A stretch of DNA of 47,556 nt, from the NCBI GenBank assembly GCA_965232985.1, contig CBDDRC010000006.1:1-47556 (forward strand). Reading direction: 5' to 3'. This document shows, piece by piece, positions 27,022-34,986 of this stretch. The position numbers and the translations under genes were made by a program. This DNA is from JADFDG01 sp965232985 (GTDB lineage: Bacteria > Pseudomonadota > Gammaproteobacteria > Pseudomonadales > JADFDG01). Under the pieces are notes generated by a model, which saw only the letters and a program-made list of their open reading frames with translations, did no database searches and was not told where the DNA came from. Each line of letters begins with the position of its first letter. Position 1 is the stretch's first letter.

Positions 27022-27828
27022 TTGGCACGTGACGCCAGTCGGCCTCTGCGCGTTGTCCAGTTCTCCGACAGCCATTTGTTCGCGAGCACGGACGGCAAGC
27101 TGCTGGGGCTCAATACCGACGACAGCCTGAACCGGGTGTTCGATCTCATCGAGAAAGAACAGCCGGTGATGGATGTCATTCTTGCCACGGGCGACCTCTC
27201 GCAGGATGCCTCGCTGGCGAGTTATCGCCGGCTGGTCGAGAAGCTCAAGCGCTTCAAGGCCCCGAGCTACTGGCTCGAAGGCAATCACGACCTGACCGCC
27301 CCGATGCGCGAATCGCTCGGCAATGCCGCCATGATGTGCCCCTGCGTCATCAAACAGGGCAACTGGTCGATCATCATGCTGGATTCGACCATCCCGTACG
27401 CAGTGCCCGGCGAGCTTGATGCGGGCGATCTGGCGTTCCTCGAAAAATCGTTGCAGGCCGCGCAGGGCCGGCACGTCATGGTTTGCCTGCACCATCACCC
27501 GATTGCGCTGGACTGCCAGTGGCTTGATACCCAAGTGGTGAGTTCGGCCGACAAATTCTTCGAGATCATCGACCGGTACGACAACGTGCGCGCGATTATC
27601 TGGGGTCATGTGCATCAGGAATACGTAGGCAAGCACAACAACGTGAATCTTTACGCGGTGCCATCCACCTGTGTGCAGTTCAAGCCATTGTCGGATGATT
27701 TCGCCATCGACAACACCGCGCCCGGCTACCGCTGGTTCGACCTGCATGCGGATGGCCGCGTTGATACCGGCGTGTCGCGCGTTGTCGGTATCGAGTTCGA
27801 GGTTGATTTTTCGGTGAAAGGATACTGA
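27022..27828 (+). CDS. cpdA: 3',5'-cyclic AMP phosphodiesterase CpdA
   Basis: Class III metallophosphodiesterase that hydrolyses cAMP. 268 residues. All metal-site motifs of the calcineurin-like fold are present in order: FSDSH (residues about 15-19), ATGDLSQD (about 55-62), EGNHD (about 90-94), CLHHHP (about 155-160) and GHVHQEY (about 195-201). Start is TTG at 27022 with GGGA upstream; no ATG or GTG fits before the first conserved strand. In E. coli a small esterase gene (yqiA) lies between cpdA and parE; here only 91 non-coding bases separate them. Confidence 0.93.
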   Translation: MARDASRPLRVVQFSDSHLFASTDGKLLGLNTDDSLNRVFDLIEKEQPVMDVILATGDLSQDASLASYRRLVEKLKRFKAPSYWLEGNHDLTAPMRESLGNAAMMCPCVIKQGNWSIIMLDSTIPYAVPGELDAGDLAFLEKSLQAAQGRHVMVCLHHHPIALDCQWLDTQVVSSADKFFEIIDRYDNVRAIIWGHVHQEYVGKHNNVNLYAVPSTCVQFKPLSDDFAIDNTAPGYRWFDLHADGRVDTGVSRVVGIEFEVDFSVKGY

Positions 27829-27919
27829 TTACCGCGTGCCGAATTTGTATCCCGCAATGCGCGCAATGCTTTAACTCGCTCCTGTCCGCCAGCAAGGCGG
27901 ATCTATCATTTGGAACGTC

Positions 27920-29818
27920 ATGGCCAACCAGTACAACGCCGAATCCATTGAGGTTCTCTCGGGCCTCGACCCTGTGCGCCGCCGGCCGGGGATGTACACC
28001 GACACCACCCGCCCCAACCATCTGATTCAGGAAGTCATCGACAACTCGGTTGATGAGGCGCTTGCCGGCCATGCGCAGTTGGTCGAGGTTGTTCTGCACG
28101 CCGATGGTTACATCGAGGTAAGCGATGACGGCCGTGGCATGCCGGTGGATATCCATCCGGAAGAAAAAATCAGTGGCGTCGAACTGATTCTCACCAAGCT
28201 GCATGCCGGCGGTAAATTTTCCGGCAAGAGTTATCAGTTTTCCGGCGGCCTGCATGGCGTGGGTGTGTCGGTAGTGAACGCACTGTCGAAGCATGTGATC
28301 GTTACCGTCAAGCGCGGCGGCAACCTGTATCAGATGGAATTTCGCAACGGCGACAAGGCATCTGAACTGACAATCATCGGCGCCGCAGGCAAGCGCGAGA
28401 CCGGCACCTCCGTGCGCTTCATCCCTGACGCGAAATACTTCGATTCGCCGAACATTTCCGTGCCGAAACTCAAGCACGTGCTGAAAGCAAAAGCCGTGTT
28501 GTGCCCCGGCCTTCACGTTACCCTGAAGAACATCGCCGCCAACGAAACAGACCAATGGCACTACGAAGACGGCCTGCGCGATTACCTGCTGGAAACGACG
28601 CGCGGCGAAGTGCTGCTGCCGTTGGAGCCTTTTGTCGGCGCGTTTGCGGCGGCAACCGAAGCGGTGGACTGGGCGGTGGTCTGGCTGCCGGAAGGCGGCG
28701 AGGTGATTGGTGAAAGCTACGTCAACCTGATTCCGACCCCGCAGGGCGGCACGCACACCAACGGTTTGCGCACCGGCCTGCTGGAAGCGGTGCGTGAATT
28801 CTGCGAGTTCCGCAACCTGTTGCCGCGCGGCGTGAAGCTTGCACCGGAAGATGTCTGGGATCGTTGTGCGCACGTGCTGAGCCTGAAAATGCAGGATCCG
28901 CAGTTCGCCGGGCAGATAAAAGAACGCCTGTCGTCGCGCCAGGCCGCCGCTTTTGTTTCCGGCGTGGTGAAGGACAGTTTTTCGCTGTGGCTTAACCAGC
29001 ACACGGATGATGCCGAAAAAATCGCCGAAATGGCGATCAACAATGCCGGCGCACGCCTGCGTGCAACAAAGAAAGTCGAGCGCAAGAAAATCACCCAGGG
29101 CCCGGCGCTGCCCGGCAAGCTCGCCGATTGTGTGAGCCAGGACATCGCGCGCACCGAGCTGTTCCTGGTCGAGGGCGACTCCGCCGGCGGTTCGGCGAAA
29201 CAGGCGCGCGAGCGGGATTTCCAGGCCATCATGCCGCTGCGCGGCAAGATCCTGAACACATGGGAAGTGGACGGCAACGAAGTGCTGGGCTCGCAGGAAG
29301 TGCACGACATTGCAGTAGCGATTGGTTTGGAGCCCGGCTCCACCGATATTTCCGGCCTGCGCTACGGCAAGATCTGCATACTCGCGGATGCCGACTCCGA
29401 CGGCCACCACATCGCCACGCTGTTGTGTGCGCTGTTCCTCAAGCATTTTCGCGCTTTGGTTGAAGCCGGCCATGTATTCATCGCCATGCCGCCGCTGTTT
29501 CGTATCGATGTCGGCCAGGAGGTTTACTACGCGCTCGACGAGGACGAGAAGAAGGGCATTCTCGATCGCATTGCTGCCGAGAAAAAGCGGGCGAAGCCAA
29601 GTGTGATGCGCTTCAAGGGTCTTGGCGAAATGAACCCGTTGCAGTTGCGTGAAACCACCATGTGCCCGGATACGCGGCGGCTCGTGCGCCTCACCGTGAC
29701 CGGTGGCGGCGACGCCGAAACCGATGCGTTGATGGACATGCTGCTGTCGAAAAAGCGCGCTGGCGATCGCAAGGACTGGCTGGAAAGGAAAGGTAATCTG
29801 GCTGAAGTGGACGTATAG
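27920..29818 (+). CDS. parE: DNA topoisomerase IV subunit B ParE
   Basis: ATPase subunit that with ParC unlinks daughter chromosomes. 632 residues (E. coli ParE 630). GHKL ATPase motifs: VIDNSVDEALAGH (Bergerat N box), DDGRGMPVDIH, GGLHGVGVSVVNALS; C-terminal TOPRIM motifs EGDSAGGSAKQARERDFQA, and DADSDGHHIATLL. The shortness of the tail and the spacing of TOPRIM fit ParE and not GyrB, which carries an extra insert in gammaproteobacteria. It ends the conserved housekeeping block; the accessory island starts just after it. Confidence 0.96.
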   Translation: MANQYNAESIEVLSGLDPVRRRPGMYTDTTRPNHLIQEVIDNSVDEALAGHAQLVEVVLHADGYIEVSDDGRGMPVDIHPEEKISGVELILTKLHAGGKFSGKSYQFSGGLHGVGVSVVNALSKHVIVTVKRGGNLYQMEFRNGDKASELTIIGAAGKRETGTSVRFIPDAKYFDSPNISVPKLKHVLKAKAVLCPGLHVTLKNIAANETDQWHYEDGLRDYLLETTRGEVLLPLEPFVGAFAAATEAVDWAVVWLPEGGEVIGESYVNLIPTPQGGTHTNGLRTGLLEAVREFCEFRNLLPRGVKLAPEDVWDRCAHVLSLKMQDPQFAGQIKERLSSRQAAAFVSGVVKDSFSLWLNQHTDDAEKIAEMAINNAGARLRATKKVERKKITQGPALPGKLADCVSQDIARTELFLVEGDSAGGSAKQARERDFQAIMPLRGKILNTWEVDGNEVLGSQEVHDIAVAIGLEPGSTDISGLRYGKICILADADSDGHHIATLLCALFLKHFRALVEAGHVFIAMPPLFRIDVGQEVYYALDEDEKKGILDRIAAEKKRAKPSVMRFKGLGEMNPLQLRETTMCPDTRRLVRLTVTGGGDAETDALMDMLLSKKRAGDRKDWLERKGNLAEVDV

Positions 29819-29951
29819 CATGCGATCCACGAACCACGCCTTTCCGCCCCCTCACGGCGTGAAACAGGCAACCGACATGAAGTTGGTCAGAGCGTAGCGT
29901 TACCAAATCGGGAGTGGGCTACAAGACGTAGATGGTGGAGCGGTTACCCAC

Positions 29952-30119
29952 ATGCAGTGGTTCTGCCGCCGTATCGGCATTCCCTACCCGCTGGGCCGCA
30001 ATAAGTTCTTTCAGGCCATGGAGGATCGCAAGTTCGATAAGCGGAAGATCGGCAAAACGAACTCCCTCGTTGGTCTGAGAATCCAGGCGAGCAAGGTACC
30101 CTACAACTTCGACGATTGA
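29952..30119 (+). pseudogene. Fragment resembling the C-terminus of a D5/P4-type primase
   Basis: A 55-codon frame from ATG 29952 (open since the TAG at 29895) encodes MQWFCRRIGIPYPLGRNKFF and then QAMEDRKFDKRKIGKTNSLV, ending in KVPYNFDD. The pattern of a short winged helix with W..C/GxPxxxGRNKFFxxxxxxxFxKRK is what I remember from C-termini of phage and satellite D5/P4-like primases. No helicase part precedes it, so I read it as the 3' tail of a lost phage-type gene. A chance frame cannot be excluded. The 479 bases between parE and mod hold this fragment, the next terminator, and otherwise nothing I recognise. Confidence 0.4.
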
Positions 30120-30139
30120 TGCCTTTTTTTGACCGCTTT

Positions 30140-30174
30140 GGGCTCGGCGGGGCAACTTGCCCGAGCCCTTTTTC
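30140..30174 (+). terminator. Strong rho-independent terminator
   Basis: GGGCTCG (30140-30146) pairs with CGAGCCC (30162-30168), with an inner GGGC-AACTT-GCCC stem, and TTTTT follows at 30169-30173. It is placed to stop transcription from the parE side before the restriction-modification genes. Confidence 0.85.
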
Positions 30175-30297
30175 TTGATGGGGTTCAGGCCCGGCTGGGC
30201 AGGCCCATTAACTGTTTGCCTATCTGGCCCTGACGGCTACGATCAACGGCTTATCGCACTTGTGTCCGGCCCCTCCGGTAAAGGAAAAGCACCTCGC

Positions 30298-32052
30298 ATG
30301 CCAACGCTCAACTGGATCGGCAAAGACGCCGTCGTCAGGCACCACAAGGACGTCCCTTTTCGGCTTCTGGAGCCCGTACCAGAGCTTTCCTGTGGTGATC
30401 CAGCCAGCGGCAACCTGATCGTCCAAGGTGACAACCTGCACGCCCTGAAAGCCTTGCTGCCGAGGTATGCCGGCCAGGTGAAGTGCATCTACATCGACCC
30501 GCCGTACAACACGGGCAATGAGGGATGGGTATACAACGACAACGTCAACAGCCCGGAGATTCGGAAGTGGTTGGGTGAGGTCGTCGGCAAGGAAGGTGAA
30601 ACGCTCGATCGCCATGATCGATGGCTGTGCATGATGTATCCGCGACTAAGGCTGCTCAGGGAATTCCTTTCGGATGACGGGGTGATTTTCATATCAATCA
30701 ATGATGTCTCGTCGAGCTACCTCGAACTCCTGGCGGACGAGATATTTGGAAGAAAGAATTTCATTGCAAGGCTGATTTGGAACACTGAAGGGAACACGGA
30801 CAACCAACTTGAGATAAAAGTTAACCACGAATATGTTTTGATGTACGTAAAAGACGCGTCGCAAAAAGTTGACGCAATTGGTCGTGTCGTAGATCCGAAT
30901 ACTCGGGAAGACAGCAATCTTTGGAAAGGGATTGCAGATAACAATATCAACAAGAACAGTCCTGCAAATCCTCCCGCAATATTCACTATACCAGTCGGCT
31001 TCCCAAGCTCGGAGACAGAGCTTTTCTACCCGGCAAAAAAAGTCGACGATGAGTTTTTCAGGATCGCAGAGAAGGACGGTTTTATCTCGGATGCATTGAA
31101 GGCGAAATACGACATAGAAAATCTTTCAGGACTTCCGGTTAAGCTGGACGACTTGATAGTAAAAAACGGGGTTGTCGAGCGGCCGTGCCGCGTCTATGGC
31201 GGGTTCGCAAATAGGAAAAAATTGGAGAAATTTGTTGCGGGCGGGCTGAAGCCAATCCCAGATGATGGAGGCCCGCTGAAATTCTACGTAAACAGAAACT
31301 CCGGGATACGGTATCGGAGAGAGGTTGACGCACCCAGCAATATCCTATCGGTGTTGCGGAGCGTGGGGACGACCGAGCGTACCCGAACTATGCTCCGAAA
31401 TATGGGGGTGAATTTTAGCTACCCCAAGCCCGTGGAATTGGTTAAGTACCTGCTGTCTTTCGGGGCTCAGCCGGAAGACTCATTGGTGATGGACTGCTTT
31501 GCCGGATCTGGGACTACCGGTGAGTCTGTTCTCCGCCTAAACCAAGAGGATGGCGGTAGGCGGAAGTTTCTCTTGGTTGAAATGGATGAGTCTGTCTTTG
31601 GTAGTGTGACGACTAAGCGTATGCGGAGTGTTTGCTCTGGCTATGCGGATTCGGATGGGTCAAATATTCCTGGTGTCGGCTCGTCGTTTCAGGCGGCTCG
31701 CTTGTCGAAAGATACTCTCTTTGGCAGTGATGGACAGGTCAGGTGCGATGTGAAATTTTCGCAACTGGCCGAATTTGTTTGGTTCCGAGAAACGGGCACT
31801 GGTTATATCGGCGATTCAACTTCGCCGTTATTGGGCGTTCATGATGGACGCGCCATATATTTGCTCTTTAATGGGATACTGAAAGACAAGTCGATTGGTG
31901 GTGGGAATGTTTTGACTGCTGCGGTGTACGAATCGCTTCCCGCCCATGATGGGCCGAAGGTTATATATGCCGCTGCATGTCGGCTTGGGAAGTCTCGACT
32001 CCAGCGGGATGGAATCGTATTCAAGCAAACGCCATACGCTCTTGAGGTTTAA
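30298..32052 (+). CDS. mod: Type III restriction-modification methyltransferase Mod
   Basis: Beta-class N6-adenine methyltransferase, 584 residues, that also provides target recognition for the Res partner. Motif IV DPPY lies at residues 67-70 (IDPPYNTG) and motif I FAGSG at 401-405 (CFAGSGTTGE), the order that defines the beta class; the target-recognition region lies between them. ATG 30298 has AAGGAAAAG just upstream and is followed by the usual LNWIGK start; earlier in-frame codons lie inside the terminator. The central part (about 30760-31330) is markedly A/T-rich compared with both ends, a sign of exchange of specificity. Res begins four bases after the stop. Confidence 0.9.
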   Translation: MPTLNWIGKDAVVRHHKDVPFRLLEPVPELSCGDPASGNLIVQGDNLHALKALLPRYAGQVKCIYIDPPYNTGNEGWVYNDNVNSPEIRKWLGEVVGKEGETLDRHDRWLCMMYPRLRLLREFLSDDGVIFISINDVSSSYLELLADEIFGRKNFIARLIWNTEGNTDNQLEIKVNHEYVLMYVKDASQKVDAIGRVVDPNTREDSNLWKGIADNNINKNSPANPPAIFTIPVGFPSSETELFYPAKKVDDEFFRIAEKDGFISDALKAKYDIENLSGLPVKLDDLIVKNGVVERPCRVYGGFANRKKLEKFVAGGLKPIPDDGGPLKFYVNRNSGIRYRREVDAPSNILSVLRSVGTTERTRTMLRNMGVNFSYPKPVELVKYLLSFGAQPEDSLVMDCFAGSGTTGESVLRLNQEDGGRRKFLLVEMDESVFGSVTTKRMRSVCSGYADSDGSNIPGVGSSFQAARLSKDTLFGSDGQVRCDVKFSQLAEFVWFRETGTGYIGDSTSPLLGVHDGRAIYLLFNGILKDKSIGGGNVLTAAVYESLPAHDGPKVIYAAACRLGKSRLQRDGIVFKQTPYALEV

Positions 32053-32055
32053 GTC

Positions 32056-34716
32056 ATGACGACGTTCACGCCCAAGGCGTATCAGCAGCAGGTACTGGAA
32101 AGCATTGAGGCTTACTTCAAGGCGTGCCATGAGCTTACAAGTGCCGCTGTAGCGTTCACCGCAGTTACCGAGCGACTGGAAGGAGCAGGCTTGCCTTACC
32201 GCCCGCTTGATGGGTTCTCGAAGGAGATGCCGTACTTCTGTCTTCGCGTTCCTACGGGTGGCGGAAAGACATGGCTAGCGGCAAAGAGTGTGTCCTTGGC
32301 TAACACACACCTCCTGCGAGCGGAGTACAGCGTCATCCTCTGGCTTGTGCCGTCGGATTCCATTCGCGAACAAACCCTAAAAGGGCTTCGAGGGCGAGAG
32401 CATCCCTATCACAACGCCTTGCGAGAAGTCGGGCCGATTACGGTGCTCGACTTGGATGAGGCGAAGTCTGTTACGCGAGCGACGCTGGATACCTCGACGA
32501 CAGTGATTGTTGCAACTCGCCAGGCGTTCCAAGTTCGTGATTCTGATAGCCGTAAGGTTTATGAATCGAGCGGTGCGCTGATGCACCACTTCGATAACCT
32601 TTCGCAGCAGCAGCGCTCCGAGCTCATGGTGGAAGGCGAGACGATCCCGTTCTCGTTGGCTAACGTCCTTCGCTTGCGTCGTCCGTTTGTGATCGTCGAT
32701 GAAGCACACAACAATCGAACAGAGCTCGCGTTCGACATGCTTTCCCGTTTCCGGCCAAGCGGAATCATGGAGCTAACGGCCACGCCGGACATGGAGAAGA
32801 CGCCGTCCAACGTTTTGCATAGCGTTGGTGCTGCTGAATTGAAGGCCGAGGAGATGATCAAGCTCCCGGTTCTCCTGGAAACGGAAGGCAACTGGCAGCA
32901 GTGTCTCGCTGATGCCATAACCCGTAGGGATGGCCTGCAAAAGCTTGCTGACGATGATCAGCGTGCCGGTGCTCCGTATTTGCGGCCCATTGTTTTGATT
33001 CAGGCTGAGCCTCGGCGGGCAGGGGTTGAGACTCGTGACTATGAGGCCGTTCGCAAGGAGCTGATTGAGAATCAGAACATCCCGCCAGACCAGATCGTGG
33101 TGGCAACCGGCGATGAGAAAGGGCTTGAAAAAGTTGATGCGGAATACGCGAAAGGAATTTCCGATCCAAACTGCCCGGTGAAGTACGTCATCACGCAGCG
33201 AGCCCTGGCTGAAGGATGGGACTGCCCATTCGCTTACGTGCTGGTGAGCATCGCTTCCCTGCAATCCGATACCGCAGTTGAGCAGCTCTTGGGGCGGATT
33301 CTTCGTCAGCCTGATGCCCGTCATCGCACGAATAAAGCGTTGAACCAATCGTATGCCTTCGTGGTTTCACAGAATTTCGCGGATACCGCAGCGGCATTGC
33401 GGGATCGTCTCGTGCAAGGGGCGGGTTTCGAGCGAAAAGAGGCTGCCGAGTTTGTAACCGCAGCGAAGCCGGACCAACGTCGGTTTGACTATGGTGGTGG
33501 CCGCATCGTTGTCACGCCTGTTGTCGTCACGTTGCCAACGAAGCCTGATCTGAAATCTGTTCCCAAGTCGTTGCAGCAGAAGGTCGAGTGGGACAACAAA
33601 GCCAAGAGTCTGACGATCTCGCAGCCGTTGACGGTCGAAGAGACAGAGCAGCTCAAGGAGACTGTACAAGATGGCTCGCTGAAGACCGCAATTCATGAGG
33701 CTGGAGAGAAGAGCCGAACGGAAGCTGTGGTTTTTTTCCAGACGCCGGCTGAGTTGGGCGAGCGGTTCAAGGTTCCGCAACTTGCGATTCAAGTGCAGGG
33801 CGAACTGGCACTGTTCGATGATCCCGAAATTCTCGACTACCCATGGGATCTTTCGACCTACGACGCGAAGCCTGGCCACGATGATTTGGCGGCATTGGCC
33901 GCTGCTCAAAAGGTCTCAGAGGGCGGCGAGATCGATGTCGATTCGACTACCGGCCGCGTGGTGTCCCGATTCCTTCCTGACCTTCAGCGTGATCTGGGAT
34001 TCGCATATAAACCGGAGAACTGGGACGAGGTGCGAATCTGTGCGTGGCTATGCCGGAATTTGCCAGACCAGTCATCGACACATTCGAGTAAGCAGGCATT
34101 TGTGACCAGTTGGATTTCCCGCCTGTTGCAGTCCACCGGCTTTGACCTCGCGAGGGTGAATCAGCAGAAGTTTGTGATCCGTAGCCTGATCGAACGGCAG
34201 GTCCGTGACTTGCGTGCGAAAGCAGTTTCGGCTGCGTTCCAGCAGGCATTGTTCGACGACAAGCGTGCCGTTGTCGGAGGTGCATACCATTTCGAGTTTC
34301 ACCCGCAAGGCTACGCCCCAAGCCGGTACTACGATGGTCGGTTCGGTCACTTCGATTTCCGCAAGCACTACTACGGGCAGATTGGCGACTTCGACAGCAG
34401 TGAAGAGTTCGCGTGTGCATGCTGGCTCGATACGGAGGCTCAGAAAGGCCGCATCAAGTTTTGGGTCCGCAACCTGGTTCGACGCGAAGGCTCGTCCTTC
34501 TTCCTGCAGAAGGCGGACGGACGTTTTTACCCTGACTTCGTGTGCGTACTGCCCGACGGAAAAATTCTTGTGGTCGAGTACAAGGGTGGGAACGGTTGGG
34601 CGGGAGCGGCAGATGATCGCGTGATTGGCGGCTTGTGGGCCGAACTTTCTGGAGGAAAGTGTGGATTCGTGATGGTCAAAGATAAGCAATGGGGTGAGAT
34701 CGAGAAGGCTCTGTGA
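32056..34716 (+). CDS. res: Type III restriction enzyme Res subunit (helicase-nuclease)
   Basis: 886-residue ATP-dependent restriction subunit that needs Mod to find unmethylated sites. Superfamily 2 motifs: Walker A PTGGGKT (residues 66-72), DEAH (215-218), TATPD, EGWDCPFA and QLLGRILRQP. The C-terminal PD-(D/E)xK nuclease is visible as Asp827 in YPDFVCVLPDG and Glu841-Tyr-Lys843 in LVVEYKGG. The frame is intact and both catalytic centres are complete, so the system is probably active. It follows mod by three bases, and translation is likely coupled. An IS256-family remnant lies immediately after it. Confidence 0.92.
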   Translation: MTTFTPKAYQQQVLESIEAYFKACHELTSAAVAFTAVTERLEGAGLPYRPLDGFSKEMPYFCLRVPTGGGKTWLAAKSVSLANTHLLRAEYSVILWLVPSDSIREQTLKGLRGREHPYHNALREVGPITVLDLDEAKSVTRATLDTSTTVIVATRQAFQVRDSDSRKVYESSGALMHHFDNLSQQQRSELMVEGETIPFSLANVLRLRRPFVIVDEAHNNRTELAFDMLSRFRPSGIMELTATPDMEKTPSNVLHSVGAAELKAEEMIKLPVLLETEGNWQQCLADAITRRDGLQKLADDDQRAGAPYLRPIVLIQAEPRRAGVETRDYEAVRKELIENQNIPPDQIVVATGDEKGLEKVDAEYAKGISDPNCPVKYVITQRALAEGWDCPFAYVLVSIASLQSDTAVEQLLGRILRQPDARHRTNKALNQSYAFVVSQNFADTAAALRDRLVQGAGFERKEAAEFVTAAKPDQRRFDYGGGRIVVTPVVVTLPTKPDLKSVPKSLQQKVEWDNKAKSLTISQPLTVEETEQLKETVQDGSLKTAIHEAGEKSRTEAVVFFQTPAELGERFKVPQLAIQVQGELALFDDPEILDYPWDLSTYDAKPGHDDLAALAAAQKVSEGGEIDVDSTTGRVVSRFLPDLQRDLGFAYKPENWDEVRICAWLCRNLPDQSSTHSSKQAFVTSWISRLLQSTGFDLARVNQQKFVIRSLIERQVRDLRAKAVSAAFQQALFDDKRAVVGGAYHFEFHPQGYAPSRYYDGRFGHFDFRKHYYGQIGDFDSSEEFACACWLDTEAQKGRIKFWVRNLVRREGSSFFLQKADGRFYPDFVCVLPDGKILVVEYKGGNGWAGAADDRVIGGLWAELSGGKCGFVMVKDKQWGEIEKAL

Positions 34717-34727
34717 GCCAAACCCGA

Positions 34728-34825
34728 GGGCGTGCAGAATTCTGTGTAAACGGGATTTCTGTTTACGCTTGAGGGAGCCTTCCCTCGAACTGGATCGTAA
34801 AGCGGTTCAGGGAGAGATCCGCGAC
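34728..34825 (-). mobile_element. 3' end of an IS256-family element (remnant)
   Basis: On the reverse strand the frame ending at TAA (34765-34763) reads ADLSLNRFTIQFEGRLPQA, the highly characteristic C-terminus of IS256 (mutator-type) transposases. The stop is followed by a probable terminal inverted repeat, with GTAAACAG and TTTACACAGAATTC on that strand. Upstream codons beyond about 34825 do not continue the match. The rest of the element is gone, leaving a scar of about 100 bases between res and the two-partner secretion locus. Confidence 0.65.
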
Positions 34826-34910
34826 GTAAGCACCCAACATTGAGCAGCAGGCTCGCTGCGGGCCCGGCCCCTGGCGGTCGAAAATTGCCGACTTTGTAAG
34901 ACATTGCCGC

Positions 34911-34939
34911 TTGTGCAAAAAATAGTCGCCGCATAGGAT
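34911..34939 (+). promoter_or_regulatory. Candidate promoter of the two-partner secretion operon
   Basis: TTGTGC (34911-34916), 17 bases, TAGGAT (34934-34939). The leader that follows has CGGCCG at 34942-34947 and at 34974-34979 around a pyrimidine-rich tract (TTTTTCTTCTTTTTT). No Shine-Dalgarno is visible before the ATG at 34987, so the hairpin may matter for translation. Confidence 0.45.
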
Positions 34940-34986
34940 GCCGGCCGTTTTTCTTCTTTTTTGTCACCAGGCCCGGCCGTACCGTC

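Noticed and set aside
29919..30155. 78-residue reverse-strand frame after parE
   Set aside because: It is the complement of the primase-like fragment; the forward frame has the more protein-like sequence.
30157..30297. Longer Mod starting at TTG 30157
   Set aside because: The extension would be translated from the terminator hairpin and has no conserved sequence; ATG 30298 has a good ribosome binding site.
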